64,000 nt of DNA from an uncultured Prevotella sp. (GCA_900554545.1 USHW01000005.1:15370-79369); one strand, 5' to 3'; counted from the first letter of the stretch, positions 15,528 to 24,759 are shown. Numbers and translations are program-made. Notes: generated by a model from the sequence alone, not told the origin.

Positions 15528-16754
15528 TCAGTCGAGTCCATATTGCTTTATCCTCCTGTAAAGGGTTCGGTCTGAAATGCCAAGCTCGCGGGCGGCTTTC
15601 TTGCGGTTGCCGCCGTTGCGTTCAAGAGCCTTTTCCACCATCTGGCGGCCCACGTCTTCAAGATTCAGGCTTTCCGGCTCTGATATTTCCTCGGCCACGG
15701 CATCCTGCACGGCCTGTTCCTGGCGCATGGCCGTGTCAACACCACTGCCCACACCGGGTATCACCGACGGCAGGTTTGACGGCACGCCTGCACTCTGAAC
15801 GCCCCTCGAAGCGTCAATCTGCTTGCGCAGACTGTTCATCTCGCGGCGCAGGTCGCTCACGTTTCCGCGCAGCTCGTACAGTATTTTGTACAATATCTCG
15901 CGCTCGCTCTCAAACGAGTGTGCGCCACCGGCCGCGCCCATAGTGGCCAGCTGGGTGCTCTCGGCGTCCTCAGGAATGAACTTGTGGATGGTTTCGCCGT
16001 CAATCACACGGTTCTCGCTCAACACCGACATCTGCTCTGTTATGTTCTTCAGCTGCCGCACATTGCCCGGCCACTTGTATTTCAGCAGCACGGCCTTGGC
16101 CTCGTCGGTAAGCGTTATCTTGGGCAGATGGTACTTTTCAGCCATCTGCATGGCGAACAGGCGGAACAGCAACACTATGTCCTCGCCGCGGTCGCGCAGC
16201 GGAGGCATCTGTATGGGTATGGTGTTGAGACGGTAATACAAGTCCTCACGGAAGCGCCCCTCGCTTATGGCGCGGCGCATGTTCACGTTGGTTGCGGCCA
16301 CAATGCGCACGTCGGTCTTCATTATGCGCTGTCCGCCGACGCGGATATACTCGCCCGTCTCAAGCACGCGCAGCAGGCGTGCCTGCGTAGCCAAAGGCAG
16401 CTCGCCCACCTCGTCGAGGAAGATGGTACCCTTGTCGGCCACGCCGAAGTAGCCCTCACTCTCCCCTATCGCGCCGGTGAACGACCCCTTCTCGTGACCG
16501 AACAGCTCGCTATCTATCGTCCCCTCGGGTATCGAACCGCAGTTGACGGCAAAATACTTCTCGCGACGGCGCGGCGAATTGTCGTGTATTATGCGCGGAA
16601 CAATCTCCTTGCCCACACCGCTCTCGCCCACGACGAGCACCGACAAGTCTGTCGGCGCAACCTGCATGGCCACGTCGATTGCACGGTTCAGCCCGGGGCA
16701 GTTGCCCACTATGCCATACCGTTGCTTTACCTTTTGCAGTTCAGTAGTGTTCAT
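15528..16754 (-). CDS. Sigma-54-dependent transcriptional activator without receiver domain
   Basis: 408 residues. The AAA+ domain begins almost at the N-terminus: Walker A GESGVGKE at 43-50, the sigma-54 contact loop GSFTGA at 90-95 (Ser in place of the usual Ala), and Walker B GTIFLDEVGELP at 109-120. A coiled segment (about 280-320) leads to a C-terminal Fis-type helix-turn-helix (NRKKAARELGISDRTLYRRI). No receiver or GAF domain is present, so activity must be set by concentration or by a partner protein. It hydrolyses ATP to open promoters bound by RpoN polymerase. It heads the lptE, TPR, secG cluster. A palindrome overlaps its promoter. Confidence 0.92.
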   Translation of the reverse strand: MNTTELQKVKQRYGIVGNCPGLNRAIDVAMQVAPTDLSVLVVGESGVGKEIVPRIIHDNSPRRREKYFAVNCGSIPEGTIDSELFGHEKGSFTGAIGESEGYFGVADKGTIFLDEVGELPLATQARLLRVLETGEYIRVGGQRIMKTDVRIVAATNVNMRRAISEGRFREDLYYRLNTIPIQMPPLRDRGEDIVLLFRLFAMQMAEKYHLPKITLTDEAKAVLLKYKWPGNVRQLKNITEQMSVLSENRVIDGETIHKFIPEDAESTQLATMGAAGGAHSFESEREILYKILYELRGNVSDLRREMNSLRKQIDASRGVQSAGVPSNLPSVIPGVGSGVDTAMRQEQAVQDAVAEEISEPESLNLEDVGRQMVEKALERNGGNRKKAARELGISDRTLYRRIKQYGLD

Positions 16755-16762
16755 TTAGCTGA

Positions 16763-16806
16763 CAAAATTACGCATTTTATTTTTAAAATTCAGCTTTAAT
16801 GCGTAA
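16763..16806 (-). promoter_or_regulatory. Candidate promoter and palindromic operator of the sigma-54 activator gene
   Basis: A -7-like box TAATTTTG reads on the minus strand at 16770-16763, close to the start codon. It is overlapped by a perfect inverted repeat, TTACGCATT at 16768-16776 and AATGCGTAA at 16798-16806, separated by 21 bp. This could be an operator for autoregulation; the -33 element is poor. Confidence 0.4.
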
Positions 16807-16947
16807 AATTGCACTTTTTCACATATTAAAAGACAAAAGACAAAGCAATATATGACGATTGCTCAATACAGAGATAAGGCAAAGGTCTCAAAATGGATTT
16901 GCTATATACAGTTAGCCATACACCAACAGATGGCAACAAACAACCCA

Positions 16948-17430
16948 TTATTCATAGTCATTCTTCAGGTTTTCCAGCTCTTTTATAAAGATGAACACTT
17001 GCAGCCCGTCTTCACGAGTGAAGTTTGTAAGCTGTTCCAACTGCTTCACGTAGCCAACTGAATTTTCGCGGATGTTCTCAATGATTTCCGTGTCATTGCT
17101 TCCGTCAGCTTTCTCCGAAGTGTGTATTATCAGGTCTTGCGTGATATTAGAGCCGTTGAAATAGCGCGAAGCCTGTGCCATGGCCTTTACCGACGCCACA
17201 CGGTTGAGTATGGCGTCGGTCTTGTATTTTGCCTTGTCTAAAGCCAACACGGAAACAAGGTAGGCTTGTTCATAATCGTCAACTACGCGCACACCCTCAA
17301 ACGGAGCGTCGTTGTACATACGTATCAAGAAGTTTGTAAATGCGACCTTGTCACTACTGTAGCTTTGGGCACAAACTCCAAGGGGAATGGTCATAATGAT
17401 AACAATTGTCAAAAATAATCTTTTCCTCAT
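16948..17430 (-). CDS. Exported protein of unknown function
   Basis: About 160 residues from the ATG at 17428-17430 (MRKRLFLTIVIIMTIPLGVCAQ), which gives a clean signal peptide; 45 further codons upstream are not protein-like and lie inside the preceding gene. The mature part is mostly helical (DDYEQAYLVSVLALDKAKYK, then ENSVGYVKQLEQLTNFTRED). I do not recognise a family. Its ATG overlaps the stop of the membrane protein gene upstream (ATGA), so the two are translationally coupled and the products probably work together at the cytoplasmic membrane or periplasm. Confidence 0.7.
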   Translation of the reverse strand: MRKRLFLTIVIIMTIPLGVCAQSYSSDKVAFTNFLIRMYNDAPFEGVRVVDDYEQAYLVSVLALDKAKYKTDAILNRVASVKAMAQASRYFNGSNITQDLIIHTSEKADGSNDTEIIENIRENSVGYVKQLEQLTNFTREDGLQVFIFIKELENLKNDYE

Positions 17431-18067
17431 TTTGTTTCTTGTTTTTTCAGGAAATAATACCCCTCCCACACCAAATAATATATTTTCTTCTGGATGCGGC
17501 AAGCTATGTAGATTAACGATGCCGCAAGCAGAAAGAAAAATACAATCACTGTGCAAGGGCAGCAAGCAAGTGATGACGATACAAAGTAAGAAAATGTCTT
17601 ACAAAAGCATATCATTGCGGCAGATATAAAGAGCAAAGGTATCATATTGCGTAAAAGCACGAACTGGGCTTCAAGTACGGGTATGCTATTAAGGCAATTT
17701 TTCCCATCAAAAGGTAATAAGCCTCATAATACTTTACCATAACACCTGTTTTGCCTTCAAAATCAACATCTAATCCATGTCGGCTTAACCACTTATTAAA
17801 TGTTGTCAACTGCTTTTTGATGCATTCTTCGTTGTTTCTTAATCCAGACTTTCCGTAAATGTATTCTATTAACTTATGGTAGACAATCCCGATAAGGTAA
17901 CTTAGCGTTACTATTATGGCCAAAGTGTAAATGTCACCACTTATTCCTTGTGCCGAATTGTAATCCCAACAAAAGAAGCAAACCAGCAACAGCAAGATTA
18001 AAAAGCTGGGCAGTAGGATTGCAAAAAAGTCGTACATTGATAGTTTTGAAGTCAAGTCCATAATCAA
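17427..18067 (-). pseudogene. Membrane protein gene split by a frameshift
   Basis: Two overlapping frames encode one protein. The first (18067 to 17642) begins MIMDLTSKLSMYDFFAILLP and has two membrane helices, then reads GKIALIAYPYLKPSSCFYAI and stops. In the second frame the same DNA reads IPVLEAQFVLLRNMIPLLF and continues to 17427 with two more helices. Inserting one A in TTAATAGC near 17680-17690 would give GKIALNSIPVLEAQFVLLRN, a natural continuation. So a single-base deletion, or an assembly error, interrupts a roughly 212-residue, four-helix protein of unknown function. The downstream gene remains coupled to its 3' end by ATGA. Confidence 0.7.
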
Positions 18068-18135
18068 TCTTCTATTTTTAATTTAAAGTTTTTTATGTCT
18101 TAGGTATATCTTGATTTGAAAAATAAGAATCATTC

Positions 18136-19263
18136 TCAACGCGAATTCTTGTGCTCAATTCTAAAACTTGAATATTTACTTACTTCATCTATTGGGATAT
18201 AAATTTGAATACTCATTTTTCCCATACATTCCCCAATCTTAAATTCTTGTCCTATAGCCCTTTTCTTGGTTACAGTACGTAATAAAGAGTATGTTTCTTT
18301 TGTCAATGAAAAGAATGGTTCATTATACTTAAGTAATTTACATTCATATCTCAAGTTTGACGGAGACGAAATATTATCTGAGAGCATGAAATCATACAAA
18401 GAATGGGAAACCATTTGCGCTATTTTTTGCTCATTATAAGGATTCCTTAACTCGAATTCAAAATCAGATGTCTTCCACGAATGGCTATAATATTTTCCGG
18501 GTTTATGAGCATTTAATGTTCCCTTTATTGTCAATGTATACCTTTTCGTGTTTGTTCTAGCATACTCGTCTAATTCACTATCAGACAAAGATATTGAAGA
18601 AAGTGTGTTTAAAAGGATGTTATAAAACAGCTGGGTATTACTGTTGAATATCAGTGAGATTTCTCCAGAAACAATACATATTGATTGGTTTTCTGACATT
18701 GTCGGCTCACGTAATTTAAGCTCATAGTCAAAAAGATTATTTATTGATTTTAATTGTGTAAACAAATTTTCCATGACTTTTCGCTCATTTTGCTTATTTA
18801 GCTCTTTTAGCTTTAAGTTCATGCCAAAAGTATTTCCTGCAAATTCTGTTTCAGCACCCTTGTTTTGTGCATATTTTACAAGTTTTGAAATACTAACTGT
18901 AGCGTCAAGCGTCACGAATGTTCTGCCGTTAGGCATGACATTACTTGATATTTCCGAATAGCTTTTGATATTTCCACTTGCAACTGTTACAATCTCATCT
19001 TTCACTAATTCATCGTTAAGTATTGATGTATTTGCAGAGACAAATGCTCCATAGGCCTGTTCTATTGCACTGCGTAGGGCTGTCTTTACGGCTTCGTCTT
19101 TAGTCGCTCCATCAGCAGATACCGTTAATGTTACATCATCCGTAGAATTGCTTTTTAACACAGCCGTAACGTCAGGGCCTTTTCCTATTAGTGGTATGGC
19201 TTCGGAATATTGGGTAACAACCATCAGGCAACAGCACAAAAATAAGATTTTAAAAGTTTTCAT
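18136..19263 (-). CDS. Exported protein with FlgT/LPP20-like N-terminal domain
   Basis: 375 residues with a signal peptide (MKTFKILFLCCCLMVVTQYS). Residues about 45-130 contain GATKDEAVKTALRSAIEQAY and VTVASGNIKSYSEI, the alternating pattern seen in LPP20/FlgT N-terminal domains of envelope proteins. The rest has no motif I can name. It is well separated (42 bp) from the upstream exported-protein gene and probably belongs to the same operon, started from the promoter near 21.3 kb. Base composition is AT-richer than in the housekeeping genes. An envelope or periplasmic role is inferred; no enzyme motif is visible. Confidence 0.65.
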   Translation of the reverse strand: MKTFKILFLCCCLMVVTQYSEAIPLIGKGPDVTAVLKSNSTDDVTLTVSADGATKDEAVKTALRSAIEQAYGAFVSANTSILNDELVKDEIVTVASGNIKSYSEISSNVMPNGRTFVTLDATVSISKLVKYAQNKGAETEFAGNTFGMNLKLKELNKQNERKVMENLFTQLKSINNLFDYELKLREPTMSENQSICIVSGEISLIFNSNTQLFYNILLNTLSSISLSDSELDEYARTNTKRYTLTIKGTLNAHKPGKYYSHSWKTSDFEFELRNPYNEQKIAQMVSHSLYDFMLSDNISSPSNLRYECKLLKYNEPFFSLTKETYSLLRTVTKKRAIGQEFKIGECMGKMSIQIYIPIDEVSKYSSFRIEHKNSR

Positions 19264-19305
19264 AATGAGTATTTTTATTGATTATTTTATAAAAGTCAAA
19301 CATAA

Positions 19306-20262
19306 TTACCACCAGCCACGGACTATATTGCGCACGATGGTGCGAGGCTGGCCTTTGCCGAAAGCAACGCCGATGTCACGGCAGGCTGAAACAATGCTGC
19401 GTTTGAAGGCTTGGTTGTCCTCGTATTGTTTCATTTGAAAAGCCCACTCTCGCTTGGCATCGGCTTGCAACTTACTCTCCACTTGCTTGCGAAAGACCTC
19501 GACAGAGGCATAGTTACCTGCTTTCGGATTGATATTGCCTATAATGGCTGACACTTGTTGCGCCCCGGAAGCGTCTGGACTATTAAGCCAGACGTTTTTG
19601 GCCTTGGCAAGAAGTGTGGCAGCCTCGTTGTCTATCTTTTGCTGATATATAGCTACGGCTGCATCTTGGCACTTCTTGTATCCATCTGCGTAAACATCAG
19701 GCACTGACATTAGACGAAAGATTGCCTCGTCGTACTTCTGCATCGATGCCAACGTTTGTGCGTTACGTACAATTTCATCGCTGTTGTTTTTGTAAAACTC
19801 TACAATCTTAGCCTTTGCCTCGGTCAACATATATTGCAAGTCGCGCTGTTGTGGATTGACTTTCGAAAATGCTGCGATTAAGGCTTTTGTCTCGTTTGTC
19901 CCTATACCTGCAAGCGATACGGTGCAAGAGGAGTAGATTTTGTTTTCAATAACGTCACCCACCATGAATGTAACGTCCATCTTTTGAGACACACGGGCTG
20001 GTATGGTAGGAACTATGTCTTTTGACGTTATGTCAACCTTTGCCGTTAGCACAAAACGTTCTGCATAGCCATTGTCTGCGTAACCGTTAGCTACAAGCGC
20101 CCTCGTGAGTTTGTTCTCCAAGTTGCGGCACGCCTCTGTGGGTATACCTTCGTCTGGAACTACGGCATTGATGGATATTCGCCCTTCTTCGGTGACGGCA
20201 TGGCTCACACACGGCATTGCAAGCAACATATAGGCAAAAAACAATAATCTGTACATAATCAT
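19306..20262 (-). CDS. Exported protein of unknown function
   Basis: About 318 residues from the ATG at 20260-20262, giving the signal peptide MIMYRLLFFAYMLLAMPCVS; a longer start at 20280 would overlap the upstream gene by 11 bp. The mature N-terminal half alternates strands and helices (CRNLENKLTRALVANGYADN, then AERFVLTAKVDITSKDIVPT), similar in layout to proteins that measure or bind in the periplasm. The second half is a long helical region (QKYDEAIFRLMSVPDVYADG, then AATLLAKAKNVWL) resembling TPR-type helices. No family name assigned. It is part of the 21214-to-18136 run of secreted proteins. Confidence 0.68.
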   Translation of the reverse strand: MIMYRLLFFAYMLLAMPCVSHAVTEEGRISINAVVPDEGIPTEACRNLENKLTRALVANGYADNGYAERFVLTAKVDITSKDIVPTIPARVSQKMDVTFMVGDVIENKIYSSCTVSLAGIGTNETKALIAAFSKVNPQQRDLQYMLTEAKAKIVEFYKNNSDEIVRNAQTLASMQKYDEAIFRLMSVPDVYADGYKKCQDAAVAIYQQKIDNEAATLLAKAKNVWLNSPDASGAQQVSAIIGNINPKAGNYASVEVFRKQVESKLQADAKREWAFQMKQYEDNQAFKRSIVSACRDIGVAFGKGQPRTIVRNIVRGWW

Positions 20263-20269
20263 AAAAGGT

Positions 20270-21214
20270 TTATTTCTCACCTAAAACAATTATTGCCTCA
20301 CCAAGGCCACGCACCATGACCTTGGACGTTATGTTGAATGGTGATTTTTCCAAGTATTTCCTTAACTCTGTGGCAAACGCACGGGCATCCATTGCCCTAC
20401 CGTTTTTACCGAATAAAGGTATGCGCACTTGCTCAAACTGTGCAAACGTCTCTGAACCATCACTTAAGTTAAAGGCTCCATTCACTGTGTTCTTCTGCAA
20501 CCAGTCTTGAATGCAATCTGTTAGTTCACTTCCCTTGTATTCAGTCTCCAAGTCGTTTTCCCAGTTGTCCCAACATCTTACAGTCAAGACTATCTCACGT
20601 CCGTATTTATTCTGGTCGTCGTACCATGCGTCCATCTGTTTGTCAAACGTCTTAACATTATCCTTAACGGCTTCTTCGAGTAATACGGGTATTGGACTGT
20701 TTGACGATTTTGTTGTACCAGTAGACGTTGCTATTCGCTTGTTTGTATAAGCGTCAAAAGCCTCAAGGGTGAACGATGCCGAATGTTTGCTGCCGTCACG
20801 GTTGAGTTTCCACCATATCTGTATTACAACATCAGCCTTAACCCTACGCTTCAACACGTCAAGAGGCGTCTCTGACAATGAAGCACCAGAGGTCTTGCTT
20901 GCAGTAACATTGTCTTCTGCCGTCCTTACGTTTACTCCCTTTATGGCCTGCTCTGCATCTTTAAGGCTATATCCGAGTTCTGTCAGCACGCCTCCGACCT
21001 TGCTTATAACTTGCGGAAGTTCCGTGTCTTCCATAAACGCCTTTTGGTAATCAGGTACTTTCACAGTAGTGCCTTGGTTTGAGAATGGTGTCATGAAATA
21101 ACGTTGGTTACACCAGTTGTCACTCGGAAGAATCATTATTGTTGGTTTCTTCTGTGCAAATGCGACAACACACAATAAAGAAGCAAATAGTAAAACGGCT
21201 TTTTTCATATTCAA
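20270..21214 (-). CDS. Exported protein, DUF6175-like
   Basis: 314 residues with a signal peptide (MNMKKAVLLFASLLCVVAFA). The mature start KKPTIMILPSDNWCNQRYF and the segments YQKAFMEDTELPQVISKVGG and ADVVIQIWWKLNRDGSKHSA fit a Bacteroidales secreted family that I recall as DUF6175; treat the name as tentative. The fold pattern (IMILPSD, ADVVIQIWWKL, GLGEAIIVLG) recalls the anticodon-binding-like domains of envelope lipoproteins such as CsgG/LpoB. First gene of an operon with 19306 and 18136, downstream of a promoter containing a poly-C tract, so its expression may be phase-variable. Confidence 0.65.
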   Translation of the reverse strand: MNMKKAVLLFASLLCVVAFAQKKPTIMILPSDNWCNQRYFMTPFSNQGTTVKVPDYQKAFMEDTELPQVISKVGGVLTELGYSLKDAEQAIKGVNVRTAEDNVTASKTSGASLSETPLDVLKRRVKADVVIQIWWKLNRDGSKHSASFTLEAFDAYTNKRIATSTGTTKSSNSPIPVLLEEAVKDNVKTFDKQMDAWYDDQNKYGREIVLTVRCWDNWENDLETEYKGSELTDCIQDWLQKNTVNGAFNLSDGSETFAQFEQVRIPLFGKNGRAMDARAFATELRKYLEKSPFNITSKVMVRGLGEAIIVLGEK

Positions 21215-21320
21215 TATATTCTAATATTTAACGATAACAAGTAGGTTGTATTAAGTTTCTTTTTAAATAAGCATAGCGTAAAAAAGATGTTCCCAATATA
21301 CTTTTTCATATCTTTTTTTG

Positions 21321-21350
21321 CAAATTTAAGGGGGGGGGGGAGAAAAACAA
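21321..21350 (-). promoter_or_regulatory. Promoter with an 11-C tract in its spacer
   Basis: On the minus strand TTG (21350-21348) and TAAATTTG (21328-21321) are 19 bp apart, a good Bacteroidetes promoter about 107 bp upstream of the exported-protein operon. The spacer contains eleven consecutive C (21340-21330). Slippage would change the -33/-7 distance, the classic layout of phase-variable promoters. Confidence 0.6.
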
Positions 21351-21523
21351 GTCCATAATAGTTCACTTTGCAATGTTTAACGTTTTGCGCCTTCCCGGCA
21401 AGGCAATACCATGTTAAACATTGCCTATTTGCAAGGCCGTGAACCATGTAATAATAAAATCAGCAAACCCACACGGAGGCATAACCGTAAAGCTGTATAA
21501 GCTTACGCGAAAATTCCGCATTT

Positions 21524-21720
21524 CATCCGCCACCTGTCACATTGCGATGTAACGCACTGATATTCAGCATTGTGCTTTGTGACAGATTGCGAAGCCTTAT
21601 CCATCACACCTGTCATGACTTTCACGGTAACAAGCAGGCGTGACGGATGGCAAATTTCATCTGTCACAGCGCAACATATTGTAAGCCAAAACGTTACAAC
21701 ACGACATGACAGATGACGAA
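21524..21720. repeat. Cluster of CTGTCAC/GTGACAG motifs
   Basis: Within 200 bp the motif CTGTCAY or its complement occurs about six times (near 21534, 21579, 21610, 21640, 21661 and 21706), often extended to CATCTGTCACA or TGACAGATG. The 21215-21991 gap carries no gene; it holds this cluster, the poly-C promoter and one GGCC repeat element. Confidence 0.45.
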
Positions 21721-21767
21721 TGATTTACAATCTTATTCTTCCACTTTTATATAGAGTCTGCGCCATT

Positions 21768-21846
21768 TGCCGCATTTCAGGCTATAAAAGACGGTCTTTT
21801 ACACCGTAAAACATGACCTTTTGCCTTCCAATTTGCCGCCTTTTAG
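21768..21846. repeat. 22-bp-unit GGCC repeat element, copy 2
   Basis: Units AAAAGACGGTCTTTT, AAAACATGACCTTTT and TTTGCCGCCTTTT follow at about 22-bp steps, with CGCCATTTGCCGCATTTCA before them. More diverged than the copies at 43.0 and 63.9 kb. Confidence 0.55.
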
Positions 21847-21991
21847 ATTGAGAATGGAAAGTTGAAAATTGACAATTATGATTTGCCTTGTTTACAAGCA
21901 GATTTTAAGTAATCATAATTCTCAATTAAAAAAATCATTCAAACCAAATAAGATTGACAACAGGAATGGATGAGGCAAAACTCCGAAGGTG

Positions 21992-23710
21992 TCACACCAT
22001 GTCAAGCTCTTCCAATAACGCCCTGCGTTTCGAGTATGTTTTCTTGAGCCTGTCAACAAGCGCAGTCGCTTTCGGGCGACAGCCTAACTTAATAATCCTG
22101 CGTATGTACCTGCACACATACTGGTAATGGGCACGCCCTACATTGTATTCCAAATAATCAAGTATCAGTTCCTCATACATGGATGCGAGTTCGGCAGCAT
22201 ACTCCTTTGCCAGGTATTTTTCGACACGCTCCACGCGGCTGAAGGATTTGTTTTGGGCAAGCACACCAAGCAGTTCTTCCCACCGTTCATCCATTACGCA
22301 CAAGAACTCGATGCGTTCATAGGCAGTGGAATTATGATTGTCTTCACTTATGCTTGCCATAAGGCCGTCAACGTATTCACGCCATCGGCTTCCGGGTATT
22401 TGCGATTTCAGTAACTTGTAACTGTCTTCCCACCGCCCGTCAATCCTATTGCCGACCAACAAGAAATACCGCGCCAACCTTATCACATCTTCCGTCCTGT
22501 TCTCCGCCTTATATATCTTTAACAGGTAACGGCGCCAGTCATCGGCCAACCCAGGAGAACGTACATTGTCTTTCTCCACCCCGTCGTTGGCAAGCCGTTC
22601 CGCCTTGCTGTAATCATTCGTGTCCAACGCTTTTTCTATCAGCTGCTTCCTGAAATCCGGATTTTCCAAGTTATTTTCCATATACTCCAAAGCCGCCTTT
22701 TCGCCCTTTGTCTTCGTGATTAGGCGCGATGTCGCAGCTGTTACGTGACAGTATTCCATGTCCCAGCCGTCACCTTTCGGTTTCGCCTCTCCTATGGCCG
22801 ACTTAATCCGTTCCACTTCACTGTCTGTTTCCGCCGCATCGATGGCGGCGTTCACCAACAGCCAATGCCAATCCCAGCCATACATCGTTTTTCGCTCTAT
22901 ATTGTCGAGCAGCCACTCGAACATTTCCGTATGCAAAAAGCCGTCGGCATCTGCACCGGCAAGGGAGGCCACTAAATCCAACGCGCTGTAAATGCAACTG
23001 CCTATGCTGCCGGTGCTGTCATCGGCATAATCAATGGCCTGCACCATGCCTTCGGCCACGGCTTCGGCGATGTACAACGCTTTCAGCTTGTCCCCCTTGG
23101 CTTTGCAGGCTGTGGCATCCGTCAGCATATCGCTGATGTCACGCCCAAGGCCGGATGCCTCATAATATCCTATGAATCCGGACTTGTCTGAATGTGCATT
23201 CAACAACGCCTTGACCTCCATGTCATAGATTTTCTTCGAAGCCGGCTCCAAATATGAAATATACTTGGCTACAAAAGCACTTCTCAACTTCCTATTCACG
23301 GAGTAGGCATCGTGTAAAAACTTTTTAAGCTCCTCATGTGGCAACTTATCAAGCAGCAGGTTGGCCTGTTGATACTCCGACATCCGCCTCTCCACTGTAG
23401 ACGCGCCTTTCCCGGCGGCTGTCATACGGCTGCCGTCAAACAAATCTTTCTGCAAATAAAACAAGGCTGCAACTACATGTTTGCACACCGACCCCATGTC
23501 GTATGGGCAGTTGCAGTCATACTCCGTAACTTCTCCGTCCAATACACGCAGCCTTACGTCATATTCATCCGTACCTTCAACGATGAACTCATACTCACCG
23601 TTTCCAAGGTCGGCCATGTCCACCACACACCCTTTCTTGAAATAATCAAGTCCGCGCTTTAATATAACCGGGTCTATTTGCTGTTCAAAACTGTCCAACC
23701 GCAAATTCAT
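21992..23710 (-). CDS. SWIM zinc-finger protein
   Basis: 572 residues. The N-terminus holds a SWIM zinc finger of the form CxCx(n)CxH: YDCNCPYDMGSVCKHVVAAL near 63-82, preceded by the usual GLDYFKKGCV start. The remaining 480 residues are helical, TPR-like (DTNDYSKAERLANDGVEKDN, then WRRYLLKIYKAENRTEDVIRL). By family knowledge SWIM domains bind DNA or proteins; in bacteria such genes often accompany SNF2 helicases or MoxR-like ATPases, but none is adjacent here. No signal peptide, so cytosolic. Monocistronic or the last gene after the flippase-like gene 28 bp upstream. Function unknown. Confidence 0.85.
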   Translation of the reverse strand: MNLRLDSFEQQIDPVILKRGLDYFKKGCVVDMADLGNGEYEFIVEGTDEYDVRLRVLDGEVTEYDCNCPYDMGSVCKHVVAALFYLQKDLFDGSRMTAAGKGASTVERRMSEYQQANLLLDKLPHEELKKFLHDAYSVNRKLRSAFVAKYISYLEPASKKIYDMEVKALLNAHSDKSGFIGYYEASGLGRDISDMLTDATACKAKGDKLKALYIAEAVAEGMVQAIDYADDSTGSIGSCIYSALDLVASLAGADADGFLHTEMFEWLLDNIERKTMYGWDWHWLLVNAAIDAAETDSEVERIKSAIGEAKPKGDGWDMEYCHVTAATSRLITKTKGEKAALEYMENNLENPDFRKQLIEKALDTNDYSKAERLANDGVEKDNVRSPGLADDWRRYLLKIYKAENRTEDVIRLARYFLLVGNRIDGRWEDSYKLLKSQIPGSRWREYVDGLMASISEDNHNSTAYERIEFLCVMDERWEELLGVLAQNKSFSRVERVEKYLAKEYAAELASMYEELILDYLEYNVGRAHYQYVCRYIRRIIKLGCRPKATALVDRLKKTYSKRRALLEELDMV

Positions 23711-23738
23711 AAGGAAGCAAATTTAGTTTACACTTGCA

Positions 23739-24734
23739 TTATCCGCCACGTTTCTTCTCAAGATTTATCAGCAGCAGTCCTATGGCGGTCCATATCAGTT
23801 CGCGTATGCGGACTATCAATGCAACGAAAATTCCTGCGCCAGCCGACAGCGAAAGGCCGGCGGTAGACATGACAAAGCCGCCCTCGCGGCCTCCGAGCTG
23901 CAACGGAAGGAAAAACAGGAGGTTGGCAAACAGGCTGGTGAACGCCAATATGAGCACGCTTTGCAGGAACGTGGCATGAACGTCTGGAAGCACGAACAGG
24001 ATGAACATTATCTCGAATGCCGAACAGAAGCGGCACGCAAGCTCGAGCAAAACGGCGGAAATGAATGTCTTGGGGTTCTGGTTGTGCAGCGCGGCTATCT
24101 GGCGGTCGATGGTGTCAAGCTGCTCCTTGTGTTTTTCGATGAACCCCCTCGCCCACTTCTTCAGACCGGGAATGTGGCGCACGATGTTCATCAGCCTAAC
24201 TGCCATGCCTTTACGATAGCCCTTCAGGAAAAACCACACGCCAAGCGAGCTGAAAACTCCTGCCGCCACAAGCAGCATGCCGACAAAGAAGTTGATGCGC
24301 TCGGTAAGCAGGTAAATCAGGATGGAAAGAAGCCATAAAATGAAATGGCTGAAGATATGGGTCATGGCATAAAGGATGACCGACGACGAGGCGCGCTCGG
24401 TGCCAATCTTAGGCGACAGCGACATGATGCGGTAAGGCTCGCCGCCCATAAGGCCGCAGGGGGTTGTGTAATTGAGGGCGAAGCCCGACACGGTAATCTT
24501 GTAAAGCCAGAGGAAGCTGACACCAGCCTTGCCGCCGTTTCCGCTCCGTATGATAATGTACCACGTGGCCGTGTTGAACAAATACAACAGCCCCCACAGG
24601 CCAACAACGGCGAAAAACCAATAGCCGGTGCTCGTAAGCCCGTTCCACACCTCGCGGTAATCAAGCTGGGTGAGCATGACCGCAAGCACGGCTACGCCGA
24701 AAACAAAAAACAAGTTCTGGTATTTCTTTTTCAT
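23739..24734 (-). CDS. Flippase-like membrane protein (UPF0104 / LPG synthase TM family)
   Basis: 331 residues with about eight hydrophobic helices across the whole length (YQNLFFVFGVAVLAVMLTQL at the start; AGIFVALIVRIRELIWTAIG near the end). The motif LNYTTPCGLMGGEPYRI and the C-terminal GGREGGFV element are typical of the lysylphosphatidylglycerol-synthase transmembrane / UPF0104 family. There is no GNAT-like synthetase domain, so it is the flippase-like half only; substrate unknown. It follows pdxA across a hairpin-bearing gap on the same strand. Confidence 0.85.
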   Translation of the reverse strand: MKKKYQNLFFVFGVAVLAVMLTQLDYREVWNGLTSTGYWFFAVVGLWGLLYLFNTATWYIIIRSGNGGKAGVSFLWLYKITVSGFALNYTTPCGLMGGEPYRIMSLSPKIGTERASSSVILYAMTHIFSHFILWLLSILIYLLTERINFFVGMLLVAAGVFSSLGVWFFLKGYRKGMAVRLMNIVRHIPGLKKWARGFIEKHKEQLDTIDRQIAALHNQNPKTFISAVLLELACRFCSAFEIMFILFVLPDVHATFLQSVLILAFTSLFANLLFFLPLQLGGREGGFVMSTAGLSLSAGAGIFVALIVRIRELIWTAIGLLLINLEKKRGG

Positions 24735-24759
24735 TAAGGTAACTTTTTAATTAAAAGTC

